This document shows, piece by piece, positions 1-6,571 of a DNA stretch of 19,725 bases (its first letter is position 1; every line of letters starts with the position of its first letter). The stretch covers positions 1-19,725 of the forward strand of contig JAJFTX010000149.1 in the NCBI GenBank assembly GCA_021372715.1. Direction: 5' to 3'. The position numbers and the translations under genes are program-made. A model generated the notes under the pieces. The model was not told the origin of the DNA, did not search any database, and saw only the letters and a list, made by a program, of their open reading frames with translations. This stretch comes from Methanobacterium sp. (lineage in GTDB: Archaea; Methanobacteriota; Methanobacteria; Methanobacteriales; Methanobacteriaceae).

Positions 1-352
1 TGGAGAAAAGTTCTATGATCAGCGTATATTTATGCTCCTTTTGAATCTCGATTTCCATGATGCGGTCAAAATGATGCTGGCGTACCTGGATTACTGTACC
101 TCCATTGAGGTATTTTCTAAGGAGCATGGGAAAACTAGGGGGAACTTTAGGATTAAGGGGAGGATAATTGGTTATATGAACTCTCACCCCTGCCTGGAAT
201 ATAACATCTCTCCGGCCAAATCCGGGGACATGGAATCTTATTAAAACTGTATCTTTGCTGGGTTGATATGCTTTCTGAAAGCGGGCGTCCTTCAGTAATT
301 TGGTCAACTCACTGGAAACTGTATAGATATCAACATTGGACATGGCTTTCAT
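1..352 (-). CDS. NFACT / Rqc2-type (fibronectin-binding-like) protein, N-terminal fragment
   Basis: This is the 5' end of a minus-strand gene that leaves the window at position 1; 117 codons are visible. The translation begins MKAMSNVDIYTVSSELTKLL and continues with KAYQPSKDTVLIRF, GVRVHITNYP and PPSFPMLLRKYLNGG, which is the start of the NFACT-N domain of archaeal Rqc2/Tae2 homologues (older name: fibronectin-binding protein A family). Members of the family bind the 60S/50S-tRNA complex of stalled ribosomes in ribosome-associated quality control and can direct C-terminal tailing; that role is taken from the family and is not visible here. I chose the ATG at 352-350 because it follows GAGGG at a usable distance; a second in-frame ATG lies at 343-341. 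The gene diverges from the small membrane protein gene at 416 across an AT-rich 63-bp gap. Confidence 0.85.
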   Translation of the reverse strand, partial: MKAMSNVDIYTVSSELTKLLKDARFQKAYQPSKDTVLIRFHVPGFGRRDVIFQAGVRVHITNYPPLNPKVPPSFPMLLRKYLNGGTVIQVRQHHFDRIMEIEIQKEHKYTLIIELFS

Positions 353-370
353 GGGTGTACCCTCAGAATA

Positions 371-378
371 TTATATAT
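371..378 (+). promoter_or_regulatory. TATA box candidate for the gene at 416
   Basis: TTATATAT at 371-378 lies about 40 bp before the ATG at 416, so transcription would begin near 400 and leave a short leader carrying GGAGG at 403-407. An in-frame ATG at 377 falls inside this TATA element, which argues against it as the translation start. No experimental support is available from sequence alone. Confidence 0.45.
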
Positions 379-415
379 GGTTAATCATAAATTAATTAAA
401 TTGGAGGAAAAAAAT

Positions 416-694
416 ATGGAAATTGAGTTTAAATTAACAGGATTACACGTGGTAACTGCTATAATTTCTGGTTATCTTTCATTTGTTATTGCCTCTGGAG
501 CAATCGGAGGTATTGGTAAAAACGAAGTTTTAGCTGTTTTAGTGGGTGTGGTGATTCTCTACTTAACTGGTAAAATGTCAGAAAGACTGTTTGGTAAGGA
601 AGCGGTTGGTGGCATTAAAGGATGGCTATGGAGCGGTATAGTGCCTTTTGTTTTCATCTGGGTCGTCTTTTGGACTCTGTTTTTAAATTATTAA
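416..694 (+). CDS. Small three-helix membrane protein, EMC6-like (DUF5379-type)
   Basis: The product is a 92-residue, mostly hydrophobic protein starting MEIEFKLTGLHVVTAIISGY. Three likely membrane segments are seen at about residues 8-28, 35-51 and 70-90, the last ending FIWVVFWTLFLNY. The short loop GGIGKNE and the patch RLFGKEAVGGIKGWLWSGI match my recollection of archaeal EMC6-like membrane proteins, a family related to a subunit of the eukaryotic ER membrane protein complex that helps insert membrane proteins. The assignment is by overall pattern and could be wrong at the family level. The start at 416 is preferred to an in-frame ATG at 377 because GGAGG (403-407) sits 8 bp before it and the upstream ATG lies in a TATA-like element. 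The gene stands alone and converges on the DUF2070 gene. Confidence 0.72.
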   Translation: MEIEFKLTGLHVVTAIISGYLSFVIASGAIGGIGKNEVLAVLVGVVILYLTGKMSERLFGKEAVGGIKGWLWSGIVPFVFIWVVFWTLFLNY

Positions 695-704
695 CTTGAA
701 ATTC

Positions 705-731
705 TTTATTTTTATTTCTTAATTTTTTTTA
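705..731 (+). terminator. T-rich transcription termination region
   Basis: The 72-bp gap between two convergent genes holds T-rich runs on the plus strand (TTTATTTTTATTTC and then eight T's ending near 730). Archaeal RNA polymerase terminates at such oligo-T tracts without needing a hairpin. The opposite strand also has a six-T run near 735-741 that could serve the minus-strand gene. Confidence 0.4.
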
Positions 732-766
732 TATTGAAAAAATTTAATGGTAAATATTATTTTTTT

Positions 767-2587
767 CTATCCTACTCCATAGAAAATCCATATGAAGGCG
801 AATAGTAATGCCAGTATAAATACTAGGGGTGCGAATACTTTGCTTACGGCGATTATGGAGCTTATGGTGGTTACTAGTTCTGTGGCGTGTGTGGGGCCTA
901 ATGTTTTTATATCATCTATCTCGGCGACTTTAAGCCCGACTTGCACGGTTTCCAGGTCTTCTATGGCGGCTTTTGTACTTTCTAGGATGGTTTCTATGAT
1001 TTCGCTTTGCATTTTCTTTCCGACGGGGTTATGACCTCCGGAGAGGGTGTTAACGTAGTGCGTGTCTGTGGTCATTACCTCGGCATCGTCCACTCCCAAT
1101 GATTTAACTGCCTCTAATATTTTCTCTCTGAAGCCAATGACCATGTTGTTGGAGTCCAGTAGTATGTAGGCTGTTTTTTGTTTTTCACCTATATCTATCA
1201 CCATCACTTTAACTCCACTTTGCCCCACTCCCTGTTCCTTGGAGAAGTCATCCATAGGATCGAAGTTGCAGCCGACTCTTATGGTTTCCTGCTTCGTGGG
1301 TTTCTCTATTTTATCCACGGCACCTAATAGTTGGAAAACTTCCTTATTACCAGGAAGGATTCTACTATCGGCCAGGAAACTATTATGACAATCAACCATC
1401 AAAACATCTTTGGCTGGGGAGGCCTTCGCTGCGTTCATCACAGCCAGCCCTACACCGAAATCTATATCATCAAAGCCCACTGGTGAAAAAGTCACCAGTA
1501 AAACCAGGTCATCGCCGAAATATTGGTATCCTAATTTTGCATTCTCGTTTTCTGTTCTCTGGAAGAGAGAGGCGTGATCGGTGTATGTCATGTTTTCCAG
1601 AGCATTATTAACGGCGGTTTCTATTTTATCGATTTCCTTAGAAGCTACTGGATTAAAATCATGGGTGGATGGTCCATGAGAGACCATAGTGAAGGTTTCA
1701 AATCTTTTACCCAGTATGGTGGGCATATTACCTCCACCTATCTCACCTACGGGGCCAGGATGTACGCTGGGTGCTAAAAATATTGCTTTGACACCGTTTT
1801 TTCCCTTGAAACACATTACACCCACCAGTGTTTTTATGGATTCTCCCATATCTTCAAAGGCTCCTTCCATGGCCTGTGAACCTTCACTTATATGGGAAAT
1901 GAACAGGCTTAAAAGTTCCAATCCACCCACACCCAGGTTTTTTCGCATAGGAGATTCTATAACCACTACAAAGGAGAATATGGCGATAACCAATATGAGA
2001 GAGGCTATTACTATCTTCAATAGAACTGCTATTACACTGAATTCTCCTAAATTGGTGGTGATGCTGGTGAGAAATACGATAACCATGACCATACTCAGGA
2101 TCAATGCTGGTTGAGTTAAGGCGATGATCACCGATGCTAATAGACGCACATTCTTAGTACCCCATAATATCATGGTCCTGAAGGCGAATATAATGGCACA
2201 GCCATAGATAAGAGCGTCTATGGTGAAACTGTAGAAGGTGAGATGGGAGACCAGACTGCCGATTAAATAGATAAGGGCCACTATGATCATGGATATCAGG
2301 GCCAGAAACATGGACTGTTTCATCTTTATAAATTTTCCTTCCAGCATGTTGACCATGGTGGTGGTTATGGCTCCGGCCATGATGGACATGGCACCGAATA
2401 TTAAAAATCCAATGGAACCCCCATAGAGTATAGTGCTTAGAAGGGACTGGTTAGCCCCAGGTTCGATGAAACCAGCTATTATCCCGGTTATGAAGCTGAT
2501 GATTATGATGATGAAGACCGAGATATGGGTAACTGGAAGAGTAACCATGTACTTGGTGAGACTCATTATACTATCCATAGCAGACAT
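767..2587 (-). CDS. DUF2070 family membrane protein
   Basis: The protein has 606 residues, the usual size for archaeal DUF2070 proteins. Six hydrophobic segments lie in the N-terminal third (about residues 23-41, 53-76, 92-112, 123-142, 147-174, 185-211), followed by a soluble domain of roughly 360 residues and one C-terminal helix at about 576-602. The soluble domain carries His/Asp-rich motifs: HPGP (from 276), HGPSTHDFNP (from 304), VDCHN (398-402), TDTHY (from 507) and GGHNPVG (from 517). These look like metal or catalytic ligands, which is inference; the family has no function I can name. The start is the ATG at 2587-2585, because GAGG lies 7 bp upstream; a TTG four codons earlier overlaps that GAGG. 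The gene diverges from fumB across a 227-bp AT-rich region and has no close partner on its strand. Confidence 0.85.
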   Translation of the reverse strand: MSAMDSIMSLTKYMVTLPVTHISVFIIIIISFITGIIAGFIEPGANQSLLSTILYGGSIGFLIFGAMSIMAGAITTTMVNMLEGKFIKMKQSMFLALISMIIVALIYLIGSLVSHLTFYSFTIDALIYGCAIIFAFRTMILWGTKNVRLLASVIIALTQPALILSMVMVIVFLTSITTNLGEFSVIAVLLKIVIASLILVIAIFSFVVVIESPMRKNLGVGGLELLSLFISHISEGSQAMEGAFEDMGESIKTLVGVMCFKGKNGVKAIFLAPSVHPGPVGEIGGGNMPTILGKRFETFTMVSHGPSTHDFNPVASKEIDKIETAVNNALENMTYTDHASLFQRTENENAKLGYQYFGDDLVLLVTFSPVGFDDIDFGVGLAVMNAAKASPAKDVLMVDCHNSFLADSRILPGNKEVFQLLGAVDKIEKPTKQETIRVGCNFDPMDDFSKEQGVGQSGVKVMVIDIGEKQKTAYILLDSNNMVIGFREKILEAVKSLGVDDAEVMTTDTHYVNTLSGGHNPVGKKMQSEIIETILESTKAAIEDLETVQVGLKVAEIDDIKTLGPTHATELVTTISSIIAVSKVFAPLVFILALLFAFIWIFYGVG

Positions 2588-2744
2588 ATTATTCCTCAAA
2601 TTTTAATAATAAATATAATTAAACGTTGTTCAATAATAAAAGAACAGTTATCATAAGTAGAAGATCTATCTATTTAAAAATTACTTTAACTGCGGTTATC
2701 ATATCATAATTTACATATTTTAAGCTAGATATCTACCATCATAT

Positions 2745-2773
2745 AGTCTTTATAGTATATAAGAGTCTTTATA
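2745..2773 (+). repeat. 10-bp direct repeat over the fumB promoter
   Basis: AGTCTTTATA occurs at 2745-2754 and again at 2764-2773, a spacing of 19 bp or roughly two helical turns. The second copy overlaps the TATA-like TTTATATT at 2768-2775. This arrangement would suit a dimeric regulator or could simply be AT-rich coincidence. Confidence 0.5.
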
Positions 2774-2775
2774 TT
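2768..2775 (+). promoter_or_regulatory. TATA box candidate for fumB
   Basis: TTTATATT at 2768-2775 would place transcription start near 2798, leaving a leader of about 17 nt containing AAGGAAG before the ATG at 2815. A second candidate, TTTATATA at 2784-2791, would give an essentially leaderless message. Sequence alone does not choose between them. Confidence 0.4.
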
Positions 2776-2814
2776 TTTATAGATTTATATAATATCAACA
2801 AAGGAAGTAAAGGC

Positions 2815-3360
2815 ATGGATGTAAAACTAAAAACACCTCTTTTAAAGGAGGATACAGCTAAATTAAGTATAGGAGACACTGTTTACATATCAGGTACCAT
2901 TTATACTGCCCGGGACAGTGCACATAAAAGAATGGTGGAAGAAGGTAATCCTGTGGATCTGGAAGGGGCTGTAATATTTCATGCTGGTCCCATCATAGAG
3001 GAGAATGGGGATGATTATAAGATGGTGGCTGTAGGCCCCACCACCAGCACCCGGATGAATAACTATCAAGCGGAGGTTATTGATCGAGGAGTGAAGGTGG
3101 TGATAGGTAAAGGGGGAATGGATGAACAAACTCAAGCAGCTCTTAAAAGAAATGGGGCGGTGTTCCTCAGTGCAGTGGGAGGTTGCGCTGCCTTATATGT
3201 TAAATCAGTGGTTAAAGTAAAGAACGTATACTGGATCGATCTGGGTGTTCCTGAAGCCATATGGGAACTGGAAGTAAAGGATTTCGGACCTCTCTTTGTG
3301 ACCATGGACTCCCATGGTGGAAATCTCTATGAACAAGTTAGAAAAAAAGTATCCCCTTAA
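2815..3360 (+). CDS. fumB: Fumarate hydratase, class I, beta subunit (C-terminal domain type)
   Basis: This 181-residue protein is the separately encoded beta subunit of the two-subunit class I (Fe-S) fumarase/L(+)-tartrate dehydratase family. Together with an alpha subunit, which is not in this window and holds the [4Fe-4S] cluster, it interconverts malate and fumarate; in methanogens this belongs to the incomplete reductive TCA route from oxaloacetate to 2-oxoglutarate. Family motifs are visible in order: SGTIYTARDSAHKR (26-39), GPTTSTRM (74-81), GKGGM (98-102), AVGGCAA (120-126) and DSHGGN (165-170). Length fits the family. Only a weak AAGG-type ribosome binding site precedes the ATG. The 3' end overlaps the next gene by 32 bp. 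Tartrate dehydratase cannot be ruled out from the beta subunit alone, but fumarase is more likely in a methanogen. Confidence 0.88.
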   Translation: MDVKLKTPLLKEDTAKLSIGDTVYISGTIYTARDSAHKRMVEEGNPVDLEGAVIFHAGPIIEENGDDYKMVAVGPTTSTRMNNYQAEVIDRGVKVVIGKGGMDEQTQAALKRNGAVFLSAVGGCAALYVKSVVKVKNVYWIDLGVPEAIWELEVKDFGPLFVTMDSHGGNLYEQVRKKVSP

Positions 3361-4102
3361 GGGATTCATGGACACTCATCTGCACACCGCACCCGATATT
3401 CAGCCAAGACTTCTAACAGATCTTGAAGCGGCAGAAGCAGCTCTAAAAGAGAAGATGAGGGCTATTGTCATAAAATCCCATGTAGAACCCACATCGGGGA
3501 GAGCGGCAATAACTCAACAGGCAACAGGTATGAAAGTCTTTGGAGGGGTGTGTTTAAACAGTAATGTGGGTGGCCTGAATGTGGATGCGGTTAAAACAGC
3601 CGCAGCACTGGGTGGAAAGATTATATGGCTTCCTACTATTTCAAAATATATGTTTAAAGAGTCCCTGGAGGATATATTAACCATAATAGCGGAAAATGAT
3701 CTCATCTTGGCCACTGGACATCTCAGTGTACCGGAGATCTTCCAGGTTTTGGATCTGGCAAAAAGCTCTCAGGTAAAGAATATCATAATCAACCATCCTC
3801 TCACCAGAGTTGTGGGGGCCAGTCTGGATGAACAGAAGGAAATGTCCCGGACAGCCTTTCTGGAGCACTGTTATGTGGCCTGCCTTCCCCGACATGATCA
3901 ACTGGATCCGCAGATGATAGCCCAGGCCATTAAAGAAATAGGGCCCCGTAAATGTATTCTGGCCACTGATTTAGGGCAGAGACATAACATGCATCCTGTG
4001 GAGGGTTTTAAATTATATATCAATACTATGATGGAATACGGGGTCTCCTGGAAGGATATTAAAACTATGTGTATCAGAAATCCCTACCAATTATTCTTCT
4101 AA
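3329..4102 (+). CDS. DUF6282 family protein, amidohydrolase-like metal-binding enzyme
   Basis: The protein has 257 residues from the chosen start. It carries the signature of a metal-dependent TIM-barrel hydrolase: DTHLH (15-19) at the end of strand 1, TGH (129-131), NHP (155-157) and TDLGQ (213-217), so H17, H19, H131, H156 and D214 are likely metal ligands and the acid/base residue. The C-terminal NPYQLFF resembles the closing NPA-like motif of amidohydrolases. I recognise it as DUF6282; its substrate is unknown to me. The ATG at 3329 is preferred because GGTGG (3316-3320) lies 8 bp upstream; an ATG at 3314 gives five more residues but has a poorer site. Either start lies inside the end of fumB, so the two genes are very likely co-transcribed and translationally coupled. 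Confidence 0.75.
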   Translation: MNKLEKKYPLKGFMDTHLHTAPDIQPRLLTDLEAAEAALKEKMRAIVIKSHVEPTSGRAAITQQATGMKVFGGVCLNSNVGGLNVDAVKTAAALGGKIIWLPTISKYMFKESLEDILTIIAENDLILATGHLSVPEIFQVLDLAKSSQVKNIIINHPLTRVVGASLDEQKEMSRTAFLEHCYVACLPRHDQLDPQMIAQAIKEIGPRKCILATDLGQRHNMHPVEGFKLYINTMMEYGVSWKDIKTMCIRNPYQLFF

Positions 4103-4251
4103 TCCTCCATACTAGTCCATTTTAAGCCTTCATACGGGTTCTTATCTCTTATAAATCTATTATGTTGATTTTCTAATTTTGATAGTAATTAATATAAGGG
4201 TTATCATTCAAAATATTATAGTAAATTCATTTTAAGATCAGGGTGTGTTAA

Positions 4252-5094
4252 GTGTCCAATCCTAAGGTGTTGATCATTGAAGATGATGCCATCACTGCAC
4301 TGGAACTAAAAACTAAATTGGAACTATGGGGGTATGACGTTCCTGCTGTGGCCAGTTATGGTAAAGAAGCTATTGATATGGTGGAAAATATTGATATCGA
4401 TCTTATATTAGCTGATATCGTTATTAAGGGGGATATGGATGGTATTGATGCAGTGGATAAGATTTCTGAATTTACCGACGCCCCGGTATTGTATATCACA
4501 GCCCATGCAGATGATGCTACCTTTAAACGGGCTAAACGTACCAAACCTTATGGATACGTGTTTAAACCATTCAATGATCAGGAGCTTAAATTCAATATTG
4601 AAATAGCTCTCAATAAAAGCGGATCACAATTCGATATTAAGGATTTAAAGGATCAAAAAGAACGTTTAAAAGTAATCAACAATTTCATTTTAAGCTCTAC
4701 ACCTGCATTAACTTCCAGTGTCCATATAGAAGATACTGCTGCTTTTTTAACAGCATTCGCCAGGATGTTTGAGGATAATGTGAAACCCTACATGGAAGAA
4801 GAAGTAGATCTAAACGAGGAGGATCCGGAAGAGCTGTTCTATAATTATCTTAATTGGATATCCCTGTTCTTTAAGAATCTGGGTTATAAATCAGAAGTAG
4901 GTGAAGATGAGTTTAAAATATCCCATTGTATATGGGGAAATAGTACCATGGAAAATAAGATATTCTGTTTAATGTGCCATGCCATGGCTGATCTGACCTT
5001 TAAATGGATAAACATAGCTGGTTGGATGGAACAGGAGATTAAAGTAGGAGTGAATCCTTCGGTTTGTCATTTCAGATACTGGTTCACCGAATAA
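4252..5094 (+). CDS. Response regulator: receiver domain plus Cys/His-rich output domain (MetOD1-like)
   Basis: Residues 1-120 form a complete CheY-type receiver: acidic pair E10/D11, phosphoacceptor D55 (in LILADI), T83 and K105 (in FKPF). Residues about 140-280 form a separate output domain with no HTH, kinase or cyclase signature. It contains HC (225-226), CxxCH (239-243) and CH (272-273), giving four Cys and three His that could bind a metal or Fe-S cluster. From memory this resembles methanogen output domain 1 (MetOD1), seen attached to receivers in methanogens; that name is a tentative match. The start is GTG at 4252 with GGGTG at 4241-4245. No histidine kinase gene is adjacent, so its partner is elsewhere. 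It stands alone, with 149 bp before and 220 bp after it. Confidence 0.85.
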   Translation: MSNPKVLIIEDDAITALELKTKLELWGYDVPAVASYGKEAIDMVENIDIDLILADIVIKGDMDGIDAVDKISEFTDAPVLYITAHADDATFKRAKRTKPYGYVFKPFNDQELKFNIEIALNKSGSQFDIKDLKDQKERLKVINNFILSSTPALTSSVHIEDTAAFLTAFARMFEDNVKPYMEEEVDLNEEDPEELFYNYLNWISLFFKNLGYKSEVGEDEFKISHCIWGNSTMENKIFCLMCHAMADLTFKWINIAGWMEQEIKVGVNPSVCHFRYWFTE

Positions 5095-5210
5095 TAATAT
5101 TAAATAATTTTTGATGATTATTTACCCAGATATTCTATATTTAAGCGTAGTTTCATCCTTTTTATATGTTGATGAATAACTATTTATGTCACCCTGAATT
5201 TATAACCAAA

Positions 5211-5244
5211 AAAGATTACCAATAAACAGATTTAGGTAATCTTT
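5211..5244. repeat. Perfect 10-bp inverted repeat upstream of the gene at 5315
   Basis: AAAGATTACC (5211-5220) is mirrored by GGTAATCTTT (5235-5244) around a 14-base spacer. It lies upstream of a TATA-like stretch (TTATTATAG, about 5259-5267) that could drive the gene at 5315. The spacing fits an operator for a dimeric regulator; a weak RNA hairpin at the end of the preceding transcript is the alternative. Confidence 0.6.
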
Positions 5245-5314
5245 AAAAGCTACTTAATATTATTATAGATGAGTAAACTTTTAGGGGATTAGTAAAAATA
5301 TTGACGGTGTTATT

Positions 5315-5653
5315 ATGACCAAAACTGATAAGTCAAAATTAATCAAAGATGAACTCCAGTCACGGATGGAACAGTTTAAAGAAGCTCTGAATGATGAAAA
5401 TAAAAGAATTGAACTGGAAAACAGCATACTCGGATCTGAAGTACTCATTAGATTTGAAGTTTTCTTCCCATCCGGTAAGCCAGGAAAGTTTTCAGATGGT
5501 CTTTTCCTATATATGAATGATTCTGGTGAAATTGTTGATTCTGAATATTATATTAGGGATGCAGATGATCTTACCATAGCTGGATTAGAAACAGAAGATT
5601 TTAACATAGTTAAAGAGCTGTTTAAGGGTTCTTTTTCATTGGAGATCGAATAG
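5315..5653 (+). CDS. Unrecognised small acidic protein
   Basis: The product is a 112-residue soluble, acidic protein that I do not recognise. The N-terminal 40 residues are highly charged and probably helical (KLIKDELQSRMEQFKEAL), and the rest alternates short hydrophobic stretches (VLIRFEVFF, GLFLYMND) with acidic turns, suggesting an alpha+beta domain. No Cys, catalytic signature, signal peptide or membrane segment is evident. The ATG at 5315 follows GGTG (5306-5309) at a good distance, and codon use resembles its neighbours, so it is likely a real gene. It is isolated by 220 bp upstream and 358 bp downstream, each holding an inverted repeat, so it is probably transcribed alone. Confidence 0.7.
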   Translation: MTKTDKSKLIKDELQSRMEQFKEALNDENKRIELENSILGSEVLIRFEVFFPSGKPGKFSDGLFLYMNDSGEIVDSEYYIRDADDLTIAGLETEDFNIVKELFKGSFSLEIE

Positions 5654-6011
5654 GTGATCTTCGTTTAAATAGTTGAAATATTCATGAGCCACAGCATATA
5701 ATTTTAAATTTTACAACAAAAGCCATATATTAGGGTATTTATTACTAAATATGGTTTTTGTAAAGATTATATAGTTCCTCAGCCCATAAAATAATACATA
5801 ACATTATAAAATTAAACTAAAGATCAGGCCATCACCACTCTCGGAAAAATAAACCCCTACCAACGATTATAATTGTACAATCCATCGATAATATTGATAA
5901 TATTTTAAACAGGGCGATATTTTTACCCGGAAATAATTTTTCATTATAAAGTGATGATATAAGCCTTTTTTTTGTTTACAACCATAGTAACGATTATAAT
6001 GGAGGATTTAA
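5654..6011. other. 358-bp intergenic region with hairpin and short repeats
   Basis: I see no convincing gene here on either strand. It holds a strong hairpin (5716-5761), a 10-bp palindrome ATTGTACAAT (5872-5881), a tandem pair of GATAATATT (5887-5904), and a 12-bp direct repeat AACGATTATAAT at 5862-5873 and 5989-6000. The second copy of that repeat abuts the GGAGG of the next gene. A locally GC-richer patch lies at about 5823-5865. TATA-like CATTATAAA at 5942-5950 could promote the gene at 6012. Confidence 0.6.
5716..5761. repeat. Long stem-loop (17 pairs, 11-nt loop)
   Basis: The left arm 5716-5733 pairs with the right arm 5745-5761: ACAAAA with TTTTGT, one G-T wobble, CCATAT with ATATGG, then after one unpaired A (5729) TTAG with CTAA. 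The loop is 5734-5744. It starts 62 bp after the stop of the gene at 5315. It may end or stabilise that transcript, encode a small RNA, or be a remnant of a small mobile repeat. Confidence 0.65.
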
Positions 6012-6515
6012 ATGCGTAGTTTTGAAAGATTAAGTTCTTTAAAGGATTACATACCTCTTAGGAGGGGAGAATCCGCAGGAAAGAACATAGGCCTATTAGT
6101 TGATGGGCCTAACATGTTAAGAAAAGAATTCAGCCTTAATCTTGATTTAGTAAGAAAGATAATATCAGAATATGGTAATATGAGGGTGGGTAAAGTCCTG
6201 TTAAACCAATACGCCTCAGATAAACTCATAGAGGCCATAGTAAATCAAGGATTTACTCCCATTGTGGTAGCAGGTGATACCGATGTTTACATGGCGGTTG
6301 AAGCAATGGAACTCATATACAATCCAAATATTGATATTATAGCATTAATGACTCGTGATGCTGATTTCTTACCCATAGTTAACAAAGCCAAAGAAAACGG
6401 TAAAGAAACAATAGTTATTGGAGCAGAACCAGGATTCAGTGCAGCTCTACAAAACTCAGCAGATAACGCCATCGTATTACGAGCAGATAACCATAAAGCA
6501 GAAGAAGTCCAGTAA
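6012..6515 (+). CDS. NYN domain protein, TIGR00288 family (PIN-like nuclease fold)
   Basis: The protein has 167 residues and matches the archaeal TIGR00288 family in the NYN branch of the PIN-like nuclease superfamily. The acidic residues expected for a metal-dependent RNase site are present: D31 in LLVDGPNM, D89/D91 in GDTDVYMAVEAM, and D116/D118 in TRDADFLPIV. The family is probably an RNA-processing or RNA-degrading enzyme, but I know of no assigned substrate. GGAGG at 6001-6005 precedes the ATG by 6 bp. An oligo-T tract (6529-6535) lies just downstream, so it may be transcribed alone despite a same-strand neighbour 56 bp away. Confidence 0.85.
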   Translation: MRSFERLSSLKDYIPLRRGESAGKNIGLLVDGPNMLRKEFSLNLDLVRKIISEYGNMRVGKVLLNQYASDKLIEAIVNQGFTPIVVAGDTDVYMAVEAMELIYNPNIDIIALMTRDADFLPIVNKAKENGKETIVIGAEPGFSAALQNSADNAIVLRADNHKAEEVQ

Positions 6516-6528
6516 CAACCATCCCCTC

Positions 6529-6535
6529 TTTTTTT
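6529..6535 (+). terminator. Oligo-T terminator candidate after the NYN gene
   Basis: Seven consecutive T's follow a C-rich stretch (CCATCCCC) 14 bp past the stop codon. This fits archaeal intrinsic termination, although the next gene begins only 37 bp later and could be reached by read-through. Confidence 0.4.
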
Positions 6536-6571
6536 AAATAAATATTCATAAAAGATTAAAGGTCTAATAAT

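Noticed and set aside
32..244. 70-residue plus-strand open frame at the left edge
   Set aside because: The minus strand encodes the conserved NFACT N-terminal domain across the same bases.
1689..2114. 141-residue plus-strand open frame inside the DUF2070 gene
   Set aside because: Its translation matches no family, it has no ribosome binding site, and the opposite strand carries a conserved gene across the whole stretch.
3314..3328. Upstream ATG as start of the DUF6282 gene
   Set aside because: The ATG at 3329 has GGTGG at the right spacing; the five extra residues add nothing conserved. It cannot be excluded.
5951..6011. GTGATGA resembling box C of a C/D guide RNA
   Set aside because: No CTGA box D or internal D'/C' pair follows at a suitable distance.
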